Shown here piece by piece: positions 43,956-53,578 of a DNA stretch of 64,000 nucleotides. The notes below the pieces were generated by a model, which worked only from the letters and a program-made list of their open reading frames with translations, made no database searches and had not been told where the DNA came from. The stretch covers positions 1 through 64,000 of the forward strand of contig CAKPZY010000005.1 in NCBI GenBank assembly GCA_934215475.1, written 5' to 3'. The stretch comes from an uncultured Ligilactobacillus sp. GTDB taxonomy: Bacteria; Bacillota; Bacilli; Lactobacillales; Lactobacillaceae. Numbering within the stretch: the stretch's first letter is position 1; every line of letters begins with the position of its first letter. The position numbers and the translations under genes were made by a program.

Positions 43956-45089
43956 CTACTCTCCCCATACTTCTTGAGCTGTTTTTACGACTAGATGGAT
44001 CTTATCCCATTGCTGCTGTTCTGTCAGTTTATTGCCTTCCTCAGTTGAAGCAAACCCGCATTGCGTGCTGAGAGCCAGGTTTTCTAAAGGAACATACTGA
44101 CTGGCTTCCTTGATCCTTTTGAGCAACGTATCCTTTGCTTCCAAAGTCGGCTTCTTACTAGTTACCAAGCCTAACACAACTTGTTTGCCTGCTGGCACCT
44201 TGGCTAAGGGTGCAAAATCACCTGAACGATCATCGTCGAATTCCAGATAAAATGCATCAACGTTTTCTTTCGCAAATAAATGGTCAGCGACAGGAGCATA
44301 TCCACCCTTCGCTGCCCAGGTTGAATGATAGTTCCCCCGACACACGTGTGTGCTTACTCGAAGGTCGTCTGGCAAATCATCCAAAGCAGCGTTGTTTAAT
44401 TTCAAGTAAGTATCTTGGAGCTCATTCAGGTCAAAGGAGCCATTTGTCATATCCTTCCAAAAATCATGATCCACCACCATACCCCAGGTACAATCATCGA
44501 TCTTCACGTCGCGACAACCAGCATCATACAAAGCTAAGATCAAATCGTGATAAGCCGCCCCAATATCACGGATCAGCTCATCTTGAACTGGGTAAAATTT
44601 TTTAACTGCTGCAGCATTATCTTGTCCCCGAACTAATTCGGCATAGAACTGCGCCGGAGCAGGAATGCTTTGACGTGCTCTTACTCCTGGTTCATCTTTG
44701 ACTAAATCGTATAAAAATTTATAAGCCTTCAAATCAGGATGCTCTGGGTCAAAAGCAATTTTCCCTACGACAGTCGCCGAATCGGCTCTTGTTTCTTCAT
44801 CGTGGAAAAGATAGCCATGCTCCGGGACGGTGTGTTTGATCCCTGAAAATCCCCAAAATGTATCGAGGTGCCAATAACTGCGGCGAAATTCACCATCAGT
44901 AACGACTTTCAAACCAGCTTTGATCTCCTTTGACACCAGATCACGGATCTCATCGTCTTCGACAGCGGTTAACTGTTGCTGATCGATCTTACCCGCAGAA
45001 AAATCTGCTCGTGCCTGTTTTAATTGCTGTGGTCGTAAAAAACTGCCTACGATGTCATAATGTAACTTTGTCGCTGTTTTATTTGTCAT
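43956..45089 (-). CDS. MetE C-terminal-like methyltransferase (YxjG/YxjH family)
   Basis: 377 residues, corresponding to the catalytic half of cobalamin-independent methionine synthase. VGSFLRPQQLKQAR and VTDGEFRRSYWHLDTFW form the homocysteine side. Zinc ligands are His/Cys in STHVCRGN, Glu in FYLEFDDD and Cys in STQCGF. Without the N-terminal MetE half, members of this group are thought to methylate homocysteine with other methyl donors. A Met T-box directly upstream supports a role in methionine supply. AAGGGAG lies nine bases before ATG 45089. Confidence 0.92.
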   Translation of the reverse strand: MTNKTATKLHYDIVGSFLRPQQLKQARADFSAGKIDQQQLTAVEDDEIRDLVSKEIKAGLKVVTDGEFRRSYWHLDTFWGFSGIKHTVPEHGYLFHDEETRADSATVVGKIAFDPEHPDLKAYKFLYDLVKDEPGVRARQSIPAPAQFYAELVRGQDNAAAVKKFYPVQDELIRDIGAAYHDLILALYDAGCRDVKIDDCTWGMVVDHDFWKDMTNGSFDLNELQDTYLKLNNAALDDLPDDLRVSTHVCRGNYHSTWAAKGGYAPVADHLFAKENVDAFYLEFDDDRSGDFAPLAKVPAGKQVVLGLVTSKKPTLEAKDTLLKRIKEASQYVPLENLALSTQCGFASTEEGNKLTEQQQWDKIHLVVKTAQEVWGE

Positions 45090-45154
45090 CAACGATTGCT
45101 CCCTTTCCTGTGTTCCATTTTCCGACCGATTCTGCCTAATTTAATGAAGTAAAT

Positions 45155-45497
45155 AAAAAACGCCCCTAGAAAACAACTCTCGTTATCTTCTAGGGACGTG
45201 TTATTTACAATTCACATTCACGCGGTACCACCCACTTGCGACATTATTTTCACAAATAATATCCTTATCGAGTACACAATACTAGCTATACTCTTCCGCT
45301 CTAACAGGCGGACCCGCGACAAACTCACATCCAAGCTCATTTGCCGTTTGCACTCCAAGACCATCTTCGTTCACCTCGTCTGACTGCTTTACAGCTCCCA
45401 CAGTTCTCTGCCACAGACTCTAGTCAACTACTCATCTCTTCTAAGCAAACTTTCATTAAATTGTTAGTATCATAATGCAAATATTTTTGCTTGTCAA
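45155..45497 (-). promoter_or_regulatory. Methionine T-box riboswitch with promoter
   Basis: Minus strand: TTGACA (45497-45492), 17 bases, TATGAT (45474-45469). Stem I has AGTAG and GAAG-ATG-G, where ATG (Met) sits in the specifier position, and an AGAGAAC distal part. The T-box core GGGTGGTACCGCG is at 45233-45221. Terminator CCCTAGAA/TTCTAGGG with six Ts (45195-45155) lies before the MetE-like gene. Low charged tRNA-Met should favour read-through. Confidence 0.93.
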
Positions 45498-45522
45498 GCA
45501 CTGCTGTCATTTTACAAAAACA

Positions 45523-47187
45523 TCAGCTATTTTGTTTTATTAAAGCTTGTGCCATCTTTGCCAAGACTTGCGGTGCGTCCTTTTTTGCCATTTGTACTCT
45601 GACTAAAACTAACTTGTCGGTCGTATCTTGAGCCTGGTCCAAAGCAGCCAAAAGTTCGTTTTGCGTGGCAGCATGCAGGACCAATGCCTCATTTTCGCCG
45701 GCCCCAAATAGTTGCGGCAGGTAATCATAATCAAGCAATGGAACATCATTATATGTTTCGTTCATTCCATGAATATAACGCTCTACGGTGTACCCGTCAT
45801 TTTCTATCAGTAGAATGATCGGATGAAGTTTTTCACGAAAAGCCAACCCAAATTCCTGAATAGTCATCTGCAGTGATCCTTCGCCGATCGATAAAACATT
45901 GCGACTGGTAAGATCAGCTAATTGACTCCCGAGCATAGCTGGAAAAGTGTAACCGATCGAGCCCCACAACGGCTGCCCAATATACTTGCCATCTTTGGGC
46001 AGTGTTTGGGTAGTCAAGCCAAAATATGAGGTACCCTGTTCTGCAATCAAGGTCTGTCCCGGTTGCAAACTAGCCTCTAGCGCCTGATCATAAAATTTTT
46101 GGTTCAGCTTGTGATCACTTCCCGCTGGACGCGGACGCGGCTTTTCTCCATGATCTTCTGTGTGCGAATGCCGGTCCAGTTTCAATTGCCCTAGACGTTT
46201 GATCACTGAAGAAAAGTCATAATCTTCTGCATAGCCCTCGTCCTTGCCAAAAATAGAGGGCCCAGTAGATGTCAGAGAAATGGTATCAGCTGGGGTAAAG
46301 CTTTGGGTAAATCCTCCGCTGACAGAATCTGTTATTTTAGCCCCCAACAAGAGCACCAAATCAGCCTGATCGACGATCTCTTTGGTATGCGCAGGAGTCA
46401 ATTCTCCGTTATATGTTCCAATAAACTGAGGTGTTCCTTCAGACAAAACACCTTTTCCAAGACCATTATCAGTAAATGGCAAGTTATTATTTACGATGAA
46501 ACTTTTAACTGCATTTGCCAAATTAAAACGACTGATCTCATGTCCGACCAGGACAACAGGATGTTTGGCAGACTTCAAGTTGGCACCGACTGTTTGCACT
46601 AAACTATCATTTGTTTTACCCTCCGCCGGGTTTGCAATTTCACTCGCCTGTTTAGCAAATTCAGGATCGACCGGGACATCCGCCAGATCCAGCGGCAAAG
46701 TGAGGTAAGCCGGCTTTCTAGTTGCTATCAGAGCACGCGCCATCTTGTTGATCTCGTCGATCGCATTGTTTACATTTAAATGATACACTGCAAAACCAAG
46801 TGCACGATGAGCCTTTTCAAACTTCAAGAAATCTCCATCGCCAAATGTATGGTGTACAAGTTTGTGATCTTTTTGAACTTTGGTTGTTGGTGTGCCGACG
46901 ATCTCTAAGACCGGTACATGTTCAGCCATCGAACCGGCAAAACCATTTAGCGCACTCAGCTCTCCTACGCCAAAAGTCGTGACTAAAGCACCAAAACCAT
47001 TTTTGCGAGCATAGCCATCCGTAATATAAGCTGCATTTAACTCGTTTGCATCCCCGACCCACCTCATATCACTACGAGCAGTGATGTGATCCAAGAATTG
47101 CAAGTTATAATCGCCCGGGACCCCGAATACTTTGTCCGTCCCTAAAGCATGTACGACATCGAGTAAGTAATCTCCAACAGTGTACAT
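45523..47187 (-). CDS. Thiamine-diphosphate 2-oxoacid decarboxylase (pyruvate/indolepyruvate decarboxylase type)
   Basis: 554 residues with the three TPP-enzyme domains. The N-terminal Pyr domain has VFGVPGDYNLQFLDHI and DANELNAAYITDGYAR (catalytic Glu). The middle domain is about 195-340. The C-terminal PP domain contains GEGSLQMTIQEFGLAFREK, then ENDGYTVERYIHG. The cofactor motif normally begins GDG; here it is GEG, with Asp replaced by Glu. The TVEREIHG-like end resembles KivD/IPDC-type enzymes. It would turn pyruvate or branched/aromatic 2-oxoacids into aldehydes. TTGGAGG precedes the ATG. It is monocistronic, with about 50 bases to the T-box promoter of the MetE-like gene downstream. Confidence 0.9.
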   Translation of the reverse strand: MYTVGDYLLDVVHALGTDKVFGVPGDYNLQFLDHITARSDMRWVGDANELNAAYITDGYARKNGFGALVTTFGVGELSALNGFAGSMAEHVPVLEIVGTPTTKVQKDHKLVHHTFGDGDFLKFEKAHRALGFAVYHLNVNNAIDEINKMARALIATRKPAYLTLPLDLADVPVDPEFAKQASEIANPAEGKTNDSLVQTVGANLKSAKHPVVLVGHEISRFNLANAVKSFIVNNNLPFTDNGLGKGVLSEGTPQFIGTYNGELTPAHTKEIVDQADLVLLLGAKITDSVSGGFTQSFTPADTISLTSTGPSIFGKDEGYAEDYDFSSVIKRLGQLKLDRHSHTEDHGEKPRPRPAGSDHKLNQKFYDQALEASLQPGQTLIAEQGTSYFGLTTQTLPKDGKYIGQPLWGSIGYTFPAMLGSQLADLTSRNVLSIGEGSLQMTIQEFGLAFREKLHPIILLIENDGYTVERYIHGMNETYNDVPLLDYDYLPQLFGAGENEALVLHAATQNELLAALDQAQDTTDKLVLVRVQMAKKDAPQVLAKMAQALIKQNS

Positions 47188-47494
47188 TTTCTCGCCTCCA
47201 AATTTCTATAACATGATACCCGAATTTAATTGTAGATGTATTTATGGCACTGCGCTAATAGTTAGCTTGTACAAAACTTATCTTAGTCAGCTTTTTCTTA
47301 GCCCGGTATTTAGTGGAGCGTACCGAAAAAACTGACTGTCTTATGATGTTGCCTAATAAATTTACCTTAATAAGCCTACTTCACGACCAAAATGAGGGCA
47401 TGCTTTTAATGAAAAAATTACTAGTTCTTTTGCTCAGACGTCCGCTTGATTTTTTCCAAGCTGTTATCGATACGTCAAGCAACTTTCTTGGGCA

Positions 47495-47528
47495 AAATAA
47501 AGCCCTGTATTCGAAAAGGAATACAGGG
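47495..47528 (-). terminator. Terminator of the flavodoxin-like gene
   Basis: CCCTGTATTC...GAATACAGGG 10-bp perfect stem on the minus strand followed by CTTTATTTT. Confidence 0.7.
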
Positions 47529-47545
47529 AATACTTACAAAGCAAA

Positions 47546-47947
47546 TTATTTATTGGTCGCCCTCACAAAATCGGTAACTTCTTGTTGTTGTTTTTCATTC
47601 AAATCAGATTTAAGCTTCGGAGCAAAACCGTGCAAGAACAAGGATTCAGACCCAATCTTGACCCCACTCTTTTTTAAAGCTTTGGTAAACTCGGACTTAA
47701 TTGAAAAAGCCCCTCCAGACGTCCCAAACATGAAGACCTCTCCTATATGCTTAGCATCCAACTGTTCTGCATATTCTTTGAGTTCTGAATACATTTTACC
47801 ATGTATAGCTCCGCCTAAGTATAATTTGTCTACCTGCTCAGGGAGCGGTTCATCCAAGGATGCAGCAGCGACACCCAACTGTTGTGCGATCAGTTTGCCG
47901 ACTTTGGCAGTATTGCCGGACTTGGAACAATATCTTACAGCGATCAT
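47546..47947 (-). CDS. Flavodoxin-like protein
   Basis: 133 residues. The opening IAVRYCSKSGNTAKVGKLIA is the FMN phosphate-binding loop (normally T/S-x-T-G-x-T), followed by KLYLGGAIHGKMYSELKEYA and VFMFGTSGGAF at the second and third FMN loops. Likely an electron carrier or an FMN-dependent oxidoreductase of the short flavodoxin type. GAGGG precedes the ATG. The partner enzyme is unknown; the adjacent genes do not suggest one. Confidence 0.82.
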   Translation of the reverse strand: MIAVRYCSKSGNTAKVGKLIAQQLGVAAASLDEPLPEQVDKLYLGGAIHGKMYSELKEYAEQLDAKHIGEVFMFGTSGGAFSIKSEFTKALKKSGVKIGSESLFLHGFAPKLKSDLNEKQQQEVTDFVRATNK

Positions 47948-48232
47948 GCTAATTCCCTCTTTTTAAATAGTTATTTTTTATATTTATCCAATGTCATTAT
48001 ACTATCGTGCAAATAAATGAATCAAATTTTACTATAAATCGTTCATTACTCAACTACACATTAAAAAATCAGTAGAAATTTATCTTTCCCACAAACGATA
48101 AATTAGTATTCGCCTGTTTTTCGTTATGTAAATAAACATTCTTCGAGCAGACAATTCTAGTTGTTGTTTGTTTTATTATTCGCGAGTTGTGCTATTCTAA
48201 ACGTATTACATCAAAAAAGAAGGAAGATAAAA

Positions 48233-49048
48233 ATGGTCAACCAATTTCCTCAAGTATTGACTATCGCTGGATCTGATTGTGACGGCAGCGCTGGAATGCA
48301 AGCGGATATGAATACTTTTCAAAGGTGCAGTGTGTATGGAATGAGTGTGCTGACAGCCGCCGTGGCCGGAAATTCCTACGGTATATTTGCCAGCCAGGCA
48401 ATGCCTACTTCTTTTATAGGCAAACAATTTCAGGTCCTGAGCGATGATTTTAAAATCAGTGCGTGCAAAACCGGGATGTTAACAGACACAGCAACGATTG
48501 AAACAGTGGCTGAAAATTACCAAAAATATACTTTTGGACCTTTGGTGTTAGATCCCGTTATTATCACTAAGCATGGCAATATGCTGCTCGAGGAGGATGC
48601 GTTTCAAACCTTAAAAAATAGACTTGTCCCCTTGGCGACTGTTTTGACACCTAACTATTATGAAGCAGTCAAGCTTACTGGAGTTAAAATCAAAACAAAG
48701 GGTGATGCTTTGAAAGCTGCTAAGCTTCTACAGCAAATGGGTGCCAAAAATATCATCGTTAAAGGGAAACATGATGATGTATCACAAAAGGAAGTGACAG
48801 ATGTGGTGTTATTGGCTGACGGCACCTCTTTTACACTCAGTGAACCTTTTGTCAATACGACTCACGTCAATGGTACAGGCGACGTCTTGTCGGCATGCGT
48901 CGCGGCTGAAATAGCCAAGGGTAAAAAAGTCTCCAGTGCAATCAAACAGGCTAAAAAATTCGTAACAGCTGCTATCGCACAACAAATCGATGTTGGACAT
49001 AAATTTGGTCCTGTCAATCATCTGGCAGCCTATGATTTCAACAAATAG
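48233..49048 (+). CDS. PdxK/ThiD-type kinase (pyridoxal or hydroxymethylpyrimidine kinase)
   Basis: 271-residue ribokinase-fold kinase: LTIAGSDCDGSAGMQADMNTF at the substrate site, CKTGMLTD, VLDPVIITKHG, LTPNYYEAVKLTG, and NGTGDVLSACVAA with the catalytic Asp. GSDxxGGAG-like spacing is that of ThiD/PdxK. The Asp-Cys-Asp variation resembles the pyridoxine kinases of Firmicutes, so vitamin B6 salvage is at least as likely as thiamine synthesis. ATG 48233 has GAAGGAAG about five bases upstream, and the frame upstream to 48161 is unsupported. Confidence 0.9.
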   Translation: MVNQFPQVLTIAGSDCDGSAGMQADMNTFQRCSVYGMSVLTAAVAGNSYGIFASQAMPTSFIGKQFQVLSDDFKISACKTGMLTDTATIETVAENYQKYTFGPLVLDPVIITKHGNMLLEEDAFQTLKNRLVPLATVLTPNYYEAVKLTGVKIKTKGDALKAAKLLQQMGAKNIIVKGKHDDVSQKEVTDVVLLADGTSFTLSEPFVNTTHVNGTGDVLSACVAAEIAKGKKVSSAIKQAKKFVTAAIAQQIDVGHKFGPVNHLAAYDFNK

Positions 49049-49065
49049 TGCATTCACTAAAGAGA

Positions 49066-49093
49066 CTGAGTACAACATGTGCTCAGCTTTTTT
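49066..49093 (+). terminator. Terminator of the PdxK/ThiD-type gene
   Basis: CTGAGTAC...GTGCTCAG hairpin followed by six Ts. The remaining stretch to 49451 shows no gene or recognised RNA, only A/T-rich sequence and the promoter area of the PBP gene. Confidence 0.75.
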
Positions 49094-49451
49094 ATTTGTA
49101 AGTGAAATGATATAATTAAACAGATATAGAAACGGCTAATATGGCAGCCAACAGCCGGGCATCCAAGGGCCAAAAACAAATATTTAGTTCATAATTCAAA
49201 GACCAAAATATCTCTTTCAAGAACAGGGCCTGGGTCAATATCAGCGTGAATAAATTGTCAGTGAACATATTATATATATTCTCCAAGAATAATAATTTTT
49301 GATTTTTTCTTATTATGTTCGCAGAACCATTGCTTTTCTAACAAATCCACTATATTAATAGTTCTGAAAGACGTGAATTGTTATGTGTTGCAAAACTTGT
49401 GACAATAACGATTAATTTTACCTTTTTTCATCATCAGAGGGAGTACTTATT

Positions 49452-51527
49452 TTGAAATTCTTTAAACCATCCAATTCAAAAGATGATTCGCCAAAAATCA
49501 ATAAATCACCGATCCCCATCCGTCTGAATGTCTTATTCTTTATCACCTTTCTGATGTTCGCACTTTTGATCGGTCGGCTGGTCCAGTTGCAGATCATTCA
49601 AGGGAATCGTTTTCAAAGTGAGATCAACAGCGGAGACATCAAGACGGAAAACAGAAACGTTCAACGCGGAATGATTTACGATTCTGCGGGCAAACCTTTA
49701 GTAGCTAACAATTCTGCCCGGGCGATCAGTTATTCTAAACCTCTGAATGTATACCCGGAAACGATGTATTCTGTAGCAAACGACTTGATAAAATACGTTA
49801 GCATTGAGGATGAGCCGACTACTAAAACCATGTTAGCCAATTATTATTTGGCTAAACCTGCTAATGAAGATAGAGTCAAGAAACACATCCCTAATGCCCA
49901 AAATATCACGAGTGATAAAAAACTTAGTAATTTGGAAATACAATATGTTAAAAAACATGACCTGACTGCCAATATGACCGCTGAGCAAAAAAAAGCTGCT
50001 ATTGTTTACACTAAAATGAACAACGCATACTCACTTTCAACGATTTATCTGAAGACTAAGGATGTCAGCGACAATGAAATGGCACGCGTGGGAGAACATC
50101 AGTCTGATCTGCCCGGGATCAAGATCACGACAGACTGGACGAGAAGTTATCCTAACGGCGGATCGATCAAAAACGTTGCAGGAACAGTCACCTCTCAAAA
50201 ACAAGGACTGCCAAGCGACAAGATCAATGAACTGCTAGCACAAGGTTATTCACGTGACGATAGTGTTGGTTCCAGTTATATTGAATCCCAATATGAAGAT
50301 ATTTTAAAGGGTACCAAACAGGCGATCAACGTCGAAACTCAAAACGGTAAGATCCTCAAAAAAACAGAACAGTATGGAGGAAAGGCTGGTGATGATATCC
50401 AGCTGACCATCAATTCCAAGTTTCAAAATGACGTCCAAAATATTGTTCAAAATGCTGTAAAAACCGGCGCTGGTGGTGGGAATCCTTTGATGACTGGCGG
50501 TTACGCTGTCGCGATGAACCCTTATACAGGCGGGATCTATGCCTTAGCCGGTGTCGACAGAGATAACAAAACCGGCAAGATCACGACCGACTCACTTGGA
50601 CCGATTAACCAGACATTGGTTATGGGCTCGGTTATCAAGGCTTCTCAAGTCATGGGCGGACTGCGCAGCGGGGTTATTACCCCAACTGACAATGTTCAGA
50701 CTGATATGCCGATCAAACTGGCCGGCACTGCTCCAAAGGCTTCGATTTTTAATAAGTCAGGTAATAATAACATGGTTCTTTCAGCCTCTGATGCGTTAGA
50801 GGTTTCGTCTAACTCATATATGATGCAGCTGACAATGAAGGAAGCTGGGTTCCATTATTCCCCAGGGGCAGGTTTAAACATGCCGACTTCAATTTTTGAC
50901 AGATTGCGCTCTAACTTTAACCAGTACGGGCTGGGCGTAAAAACCGGGATAGATATTCCAGGTGAAGCCCCAGGCCTTAAGGGCGTCGCCTCGCAGGCCA
51001 ATATCGGTAATGCACTGGACTTGTCTTTTGGTAACTACGATGCTTACACAACTTTGCAAGTAGCTCAATACATGGCAACAGTCGCTAATGGCGGCTATCG
51101 GATGCAGCCGCACGTTTTGCAATCGGTGCGCGGCGAAGGTAAAGATGGAAAACTAGGCGAGGTCAAATATGAATTCCAGCCTAAAGTATTAAATGTCGTC
51201 GATGGGACTAGTGCGCAGTGGAACGTGATCCACGATGGCTTGTGGAAAGTCGTTCACGGTACCAACTCATGGCGGACGGGTTCCCGTTTGGCCGATCTGA
51301 AACCTGCCGTAGCAGCAAAATCCGGGACGGCTGAAACCGTCACGAACGGACAGGAGACCACGACTTTAAGTGCAGCAAGTTATGCCCCAACTAAAAATCC
51401 CAAGGTAGTGATCGCCGTTGCTTATCCTGGTTCAGGCTCAACTAATGAAGCATTTAATATGGAGTCTGTTAAGTCGATCTACCAGGCATTTTGGAAAGAC
51501 GTCCAATCAAATGATGGTTTGAAATAG
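49452..51527 (+). CDS. Class B penicillin-binding protein (transpeptidase)
   Basis: 691 residues: short cytoplasmic tail, one membrane helix (about 26-46), dimerisation domain with RNVQRGMIYDSAGKPL, and transpeptidase domain from about residue 330. Active-site motifs are S-V-I-K (GSVIKASQ), S-S-N (EVSSNSYMMQ) and K-S-G (AAKSGTAETV). It forms D,D-cross-links; the layout fits PBP2b or elongation-type PBPs. The start is TTG, with AGAGGGAG about eight bases upstream. Near the D-Asp bridge cluster that follows, so it acts on the same wall. No PASTA domains are present. Confidence 0.93.
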   Translation: MKFFKPSNSKDDSPKINKSPIPIRLNVLFFITFLMFALLIGRLVQLQIIQGNRFQSEINSGDIKTENRNVQRGMIYDSAGKPLVANNSARAISYSKPLNVYPETMYSVANDLIKYVSIEDEPTTKTMLANYYLAKPANEDRVKKHIPNAQNITSDKKLSNLEIQYVKKHDLTANMTAEQKKAAIVYTKMNNAYSLSTIYLKTKDVSDNEMARVGEHQSDLPGIKITTDWTRSYPNGGSIKNVAGTVTSQKQGLPSDKINELLAQGYSRDDSVGSSYIESQYEDILKGTKQAINVETQNGKILKKTEQYGGKAGDDIQLTINSKFQNDVQNIVQNAVKTGAGGGNPLMTGGYAVAMNPYTGGIYALAGVDRDNKTGKITTDSLGPINQTLVMGSVIKASQVMGGLRSGVITPTDNVQTDMPIKLAGTAPKASIFNKSGNNNMVLSASDALEVSSNSYMMQLTMKEAGFHYSPGAGLNMPTSIFDRLRSNFNQYGLGVKTGIDIPGEAPGLKGVASQANIGNALDLSFGNYDAYTTLQVAQYMATVANGGYRMQPHVLQSVRGEGKDGKLGEVKYEFQPKVLNVVDGTSAQWNVIHDGLWKVVHGTNSWRTGSRLADLKPAVAAKSGTAETVTNGQETTTLSAASYAPTKNPKVVIAVAYPGSGSTNEAFNMESVKSIYQAFWKDVQSNDGLK

Positions 51528-51540
51528 AAATATTAACCAT

Positions 51541-51585
51541 AAAAGAGCACGATTGCCAACTTTTGCTTAGCAATCGTGCTCTTTT
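51541..51585. terminator. Bidirectional terminator between PBP and racemase genes
   Basis: AAAAGAGCACGATTGC is the exact inverse of GCAATCGTGCTCTTTT, a 16-bp perfect stem. Confidence 0.92.
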
Positions 51586-51588
51586 ATC

Positions 51589-52314
51589 TTATTTTACTTT
51601 AACTCCAGCTCTGATCTGCTGGGCTAACTCGATCGTTTTATCAACTAAAATCGACTGTGCGTCAGTAACCGGATGCTTTTTATAGGGTTCTCGGTCTTGC
51701 GCTAGAGAAAGCTCGGTACAACCTAAAACGACTGTATCGCAATTTTTTTCTTCAAACATCTGTCGCAAGATTTCATGATATAAAGTGCGGTCAACTTGAT
51801 TTTTAGCTTTCACGTAGTCATAAATCAAGCGAGTAGTTTGTTCTTGAATCGCGGCGTCTGGCAAAACCAACTCATATCCGGCGGCTTTTATCTCAGTATC
51901 ATAAATGTGATCATGCCTGGTCCCTTCCGTAGAGATCAACCCTACTCGCTTGGCCTTTGGCAGTGTTTGTCTGATCCATCCCACTGCTTCTCTGGGCATG
52001 TGTAAAATCGGAATATCGGTAACTTTGGTAAATTCATCATAAAAATAGTGAGCTGTATTGCATGGCAAAGTGAAAAAGTCCGGTTTCAAAGCTGCCTGCT
52101 CGCGAAAGTCATCCAATAAAGGTTTGAGCGGATCAGGTTGACTATGATCTAAAATGTAGTTAGTCCGGTCAGGTACCGTGGCATGATTAACCAAGATATA
52201 GTTAAAATATTCTTGATCATTGGTGGCCGGTGTCCGCGCATTGAGTTGATGAATATAAGTTTCAGTCGCCGACGTGCCCATTCCGCCAATAATCGTGAAA
52301 AAGTGTTTCATCAT
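51589..52314 (-). CDS. racD: Aspartate racemase
   Basis: 241 residues of the Asp/Glu racemase family: FFTIIGGMGTSATETY at the start, LPCNTAHYFYDE with the first catalytic Cys (about residue 82) and VVLGCTELSLA with the second (about 194). It converts L-Asp to D-Asp in the cytoplasm. The gene begins at the stop of the D-Asp ligase gene (a GTG at 52320 overlaps its TGA; ATG 52314 has AAGGGG five bases upstream and is preferred). This coupling to the ligase points to D-Asp supply for the peptidoglycan bridge. Confidence 0.93.
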   Translation of the reverse strand: MMKHFFTIIGGMGTSATETYIHQLNARTPATNDQEYFNYILVNHATVPDRTNYILDHSQPDPLKPLLDDFREQAALKPDFFTLPCNTAHYFYDEFTKVTDIPILHMPREAVGWIRQTLPKAKRVGLISTEGTRHDHIYDTEIKAAGYELVLPDAAIQEQTTRLIYDYVKAKNQVDRTLYHEILRQMFEEKNCDTVVLGCTELSLAQDREPYKKHPVTDAQSILVDKTIELAQQIRAGVKVK

Positions 52315-52316
52315 GC

Positions 52317-53576
52317 TCACCCCTTATTTTGCTTGAAATATTGGTTAAAGTTTTTGACATAAATATGATTCGTCCACTTGATCAATGCCCACCTTTTTGG
52401 ATTCATGTCTTGCGAATATTCAAAAGTCGTACCAACTCGCTTTGCTTTGATCAGCTTCAAAGCAGCTTGTTTGTCTTTGTTATTACGGGCATATTTTTTG
52501 AAAACTCTGACAGGAACACCTAACCATAAATGATGCTTTGCCGCATCATCATTACCATAAACTACTGGTGCCCCAGCCAAATCTCCAGTGACATAGTCTT
52601 GAACTACATAGTCCGCCAAATTATAACCATTGAGAGTAACAAAGAAACTGCTGCGTCCCTGGCGCAAGTTGATTTCAAACAGCTTGAAAGTGTCATCACG
52701 CACATCATACTTCATATCAAAGTTGGCATAACCTGTAAACTTGACTTTTTCCAAAAATGTTTGAATCGTGTGATAGATCTCTTCGTTATATTCAGGCAAG
52801 ATAGCCACATAATTACCGATTGCTGCCGGGGATGGGTCCTCTAATAAGGGGTGTCCCAAACACATCATCTTCACATGGTGATGCGAATCGACATACGCAT
52901 TTAAAACACGCATATTGCTGTCATCACCTGGGATAAAGTCCTGCAAAATAAAATCAGACTCATAACCATTTTCATAGGAAAGCCGTAAGACATTGTCAAA
53001 TTCTTCTCTGCTCTGGATACGGAAAGCCTTTTTTCGGCCTTCAAAATGCACGTCTAACCATTCAACACTATTAGCGGCCTTCAAAGTGACCGGATATTCA
53101 AAAGGCTGGGGCACCTTATGCGGATCATTTTTCCACTCTGACTTGGTAATAATTTGTGTTTTTGGATATGGCAGACCATATTTTTCGCAGATCTCGTAAA
53201 AACGTTCCTTATTATTTAATGTTTTTAATAATTTATAATCGATGTAAGGACATACGAACACATCATTTAACTCATCTTTGTGTTTTGCGATCAGTTCAGC
53301 ATATCCATCGCCGCAGCCGATCAAGATCACTGGTTCCTTATGATCCTCGTACTTTTCCCTTAATTTCTGCATCGTCTTGATCCACACAGGATCTTTGTCA
53401 AATCCATCAATGATCGTCAAATCCACAATTTTAGTAAATCGAGTCGGAGCCAATTGCGTAGCCGCATAGGCTTTGACAGGCCGCTGATATTTCTGATACA
53501 ACGAACGCGCCATCCCATAGACGTTAAAATCACTTCCCAATAAAATCGGCGTAAATTCAACTTGCTTATCTGTCAT
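52317..53576 (-). CDS. D-aspartate ligase (ATP-grasp, peptidoglycan bridge)
   Basis: 419 residues with an ATP-grasp core: VILIGCGDGYAELI, YPVTLKAANSVEWL (first ATP Lys), DFILQDFIPGDDSNMRV and FKLFEINLRQGRSSFFVTL with the Mg2+-binding Glu/Asn. The order murE-ligase-racemase and the protein type match the D-aspartate ligase Asl of Enterococcus faecium and lactobacilli, which adds D-Asp to the lysine side chain of UDP-MurNAc-pentapeptide using ATP. It starts two bases after murE, with AAGGAG inside the murE end serving as ribosome-binding site. Confidence 0.9.
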   Translation of the reverse strand: MTDKQVEFTPILLGSDFNVYGMARSLYQKYQRPVKAYAATQLAPTRFTKIVDLTIIDGFDKDPVWIKTMQKLREKYEDHKEPVILIGCGDGYAELIAKHKDELNDVFVCPYIDYKLLKTLNNKERFYEICEKYGLPYPKTQIITKSEWKNDPHKVPQPFEYPVTLKAANSVEWLDVHFEGRKKAFRIQSREEFDNVLRLSYENGYESDFILQDFIPGDDSNMRVLNAYVDSHHHVKMMCLGHPLLEDPSPAAIGNYVAILPEYNEEIYHTIQTFLEKVKFTGYANFDMKYDVRDDTFKLFEINLRQGRSSFFVTLNGYNLADYVVQDYVTGDLAGAPVVYGNDDAAKHHLWLGVPVRVFKKYARNNKDKQAALKLIKAKRVGTTFEYSQDMNPKRWALIKWTNHIYVKNFNQYFKQNKG

Positions 53577-53578
53577 CC

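Noticed and set aside
47313-47966. 217-codon plus-strand frame over the flavodoxin-like gene
   Set aside because: It overlaps the flavodoxin gene on the opposite strand, has an unlikely Cys/Ser-rich composition and no usable start. A shadow of the real gene.
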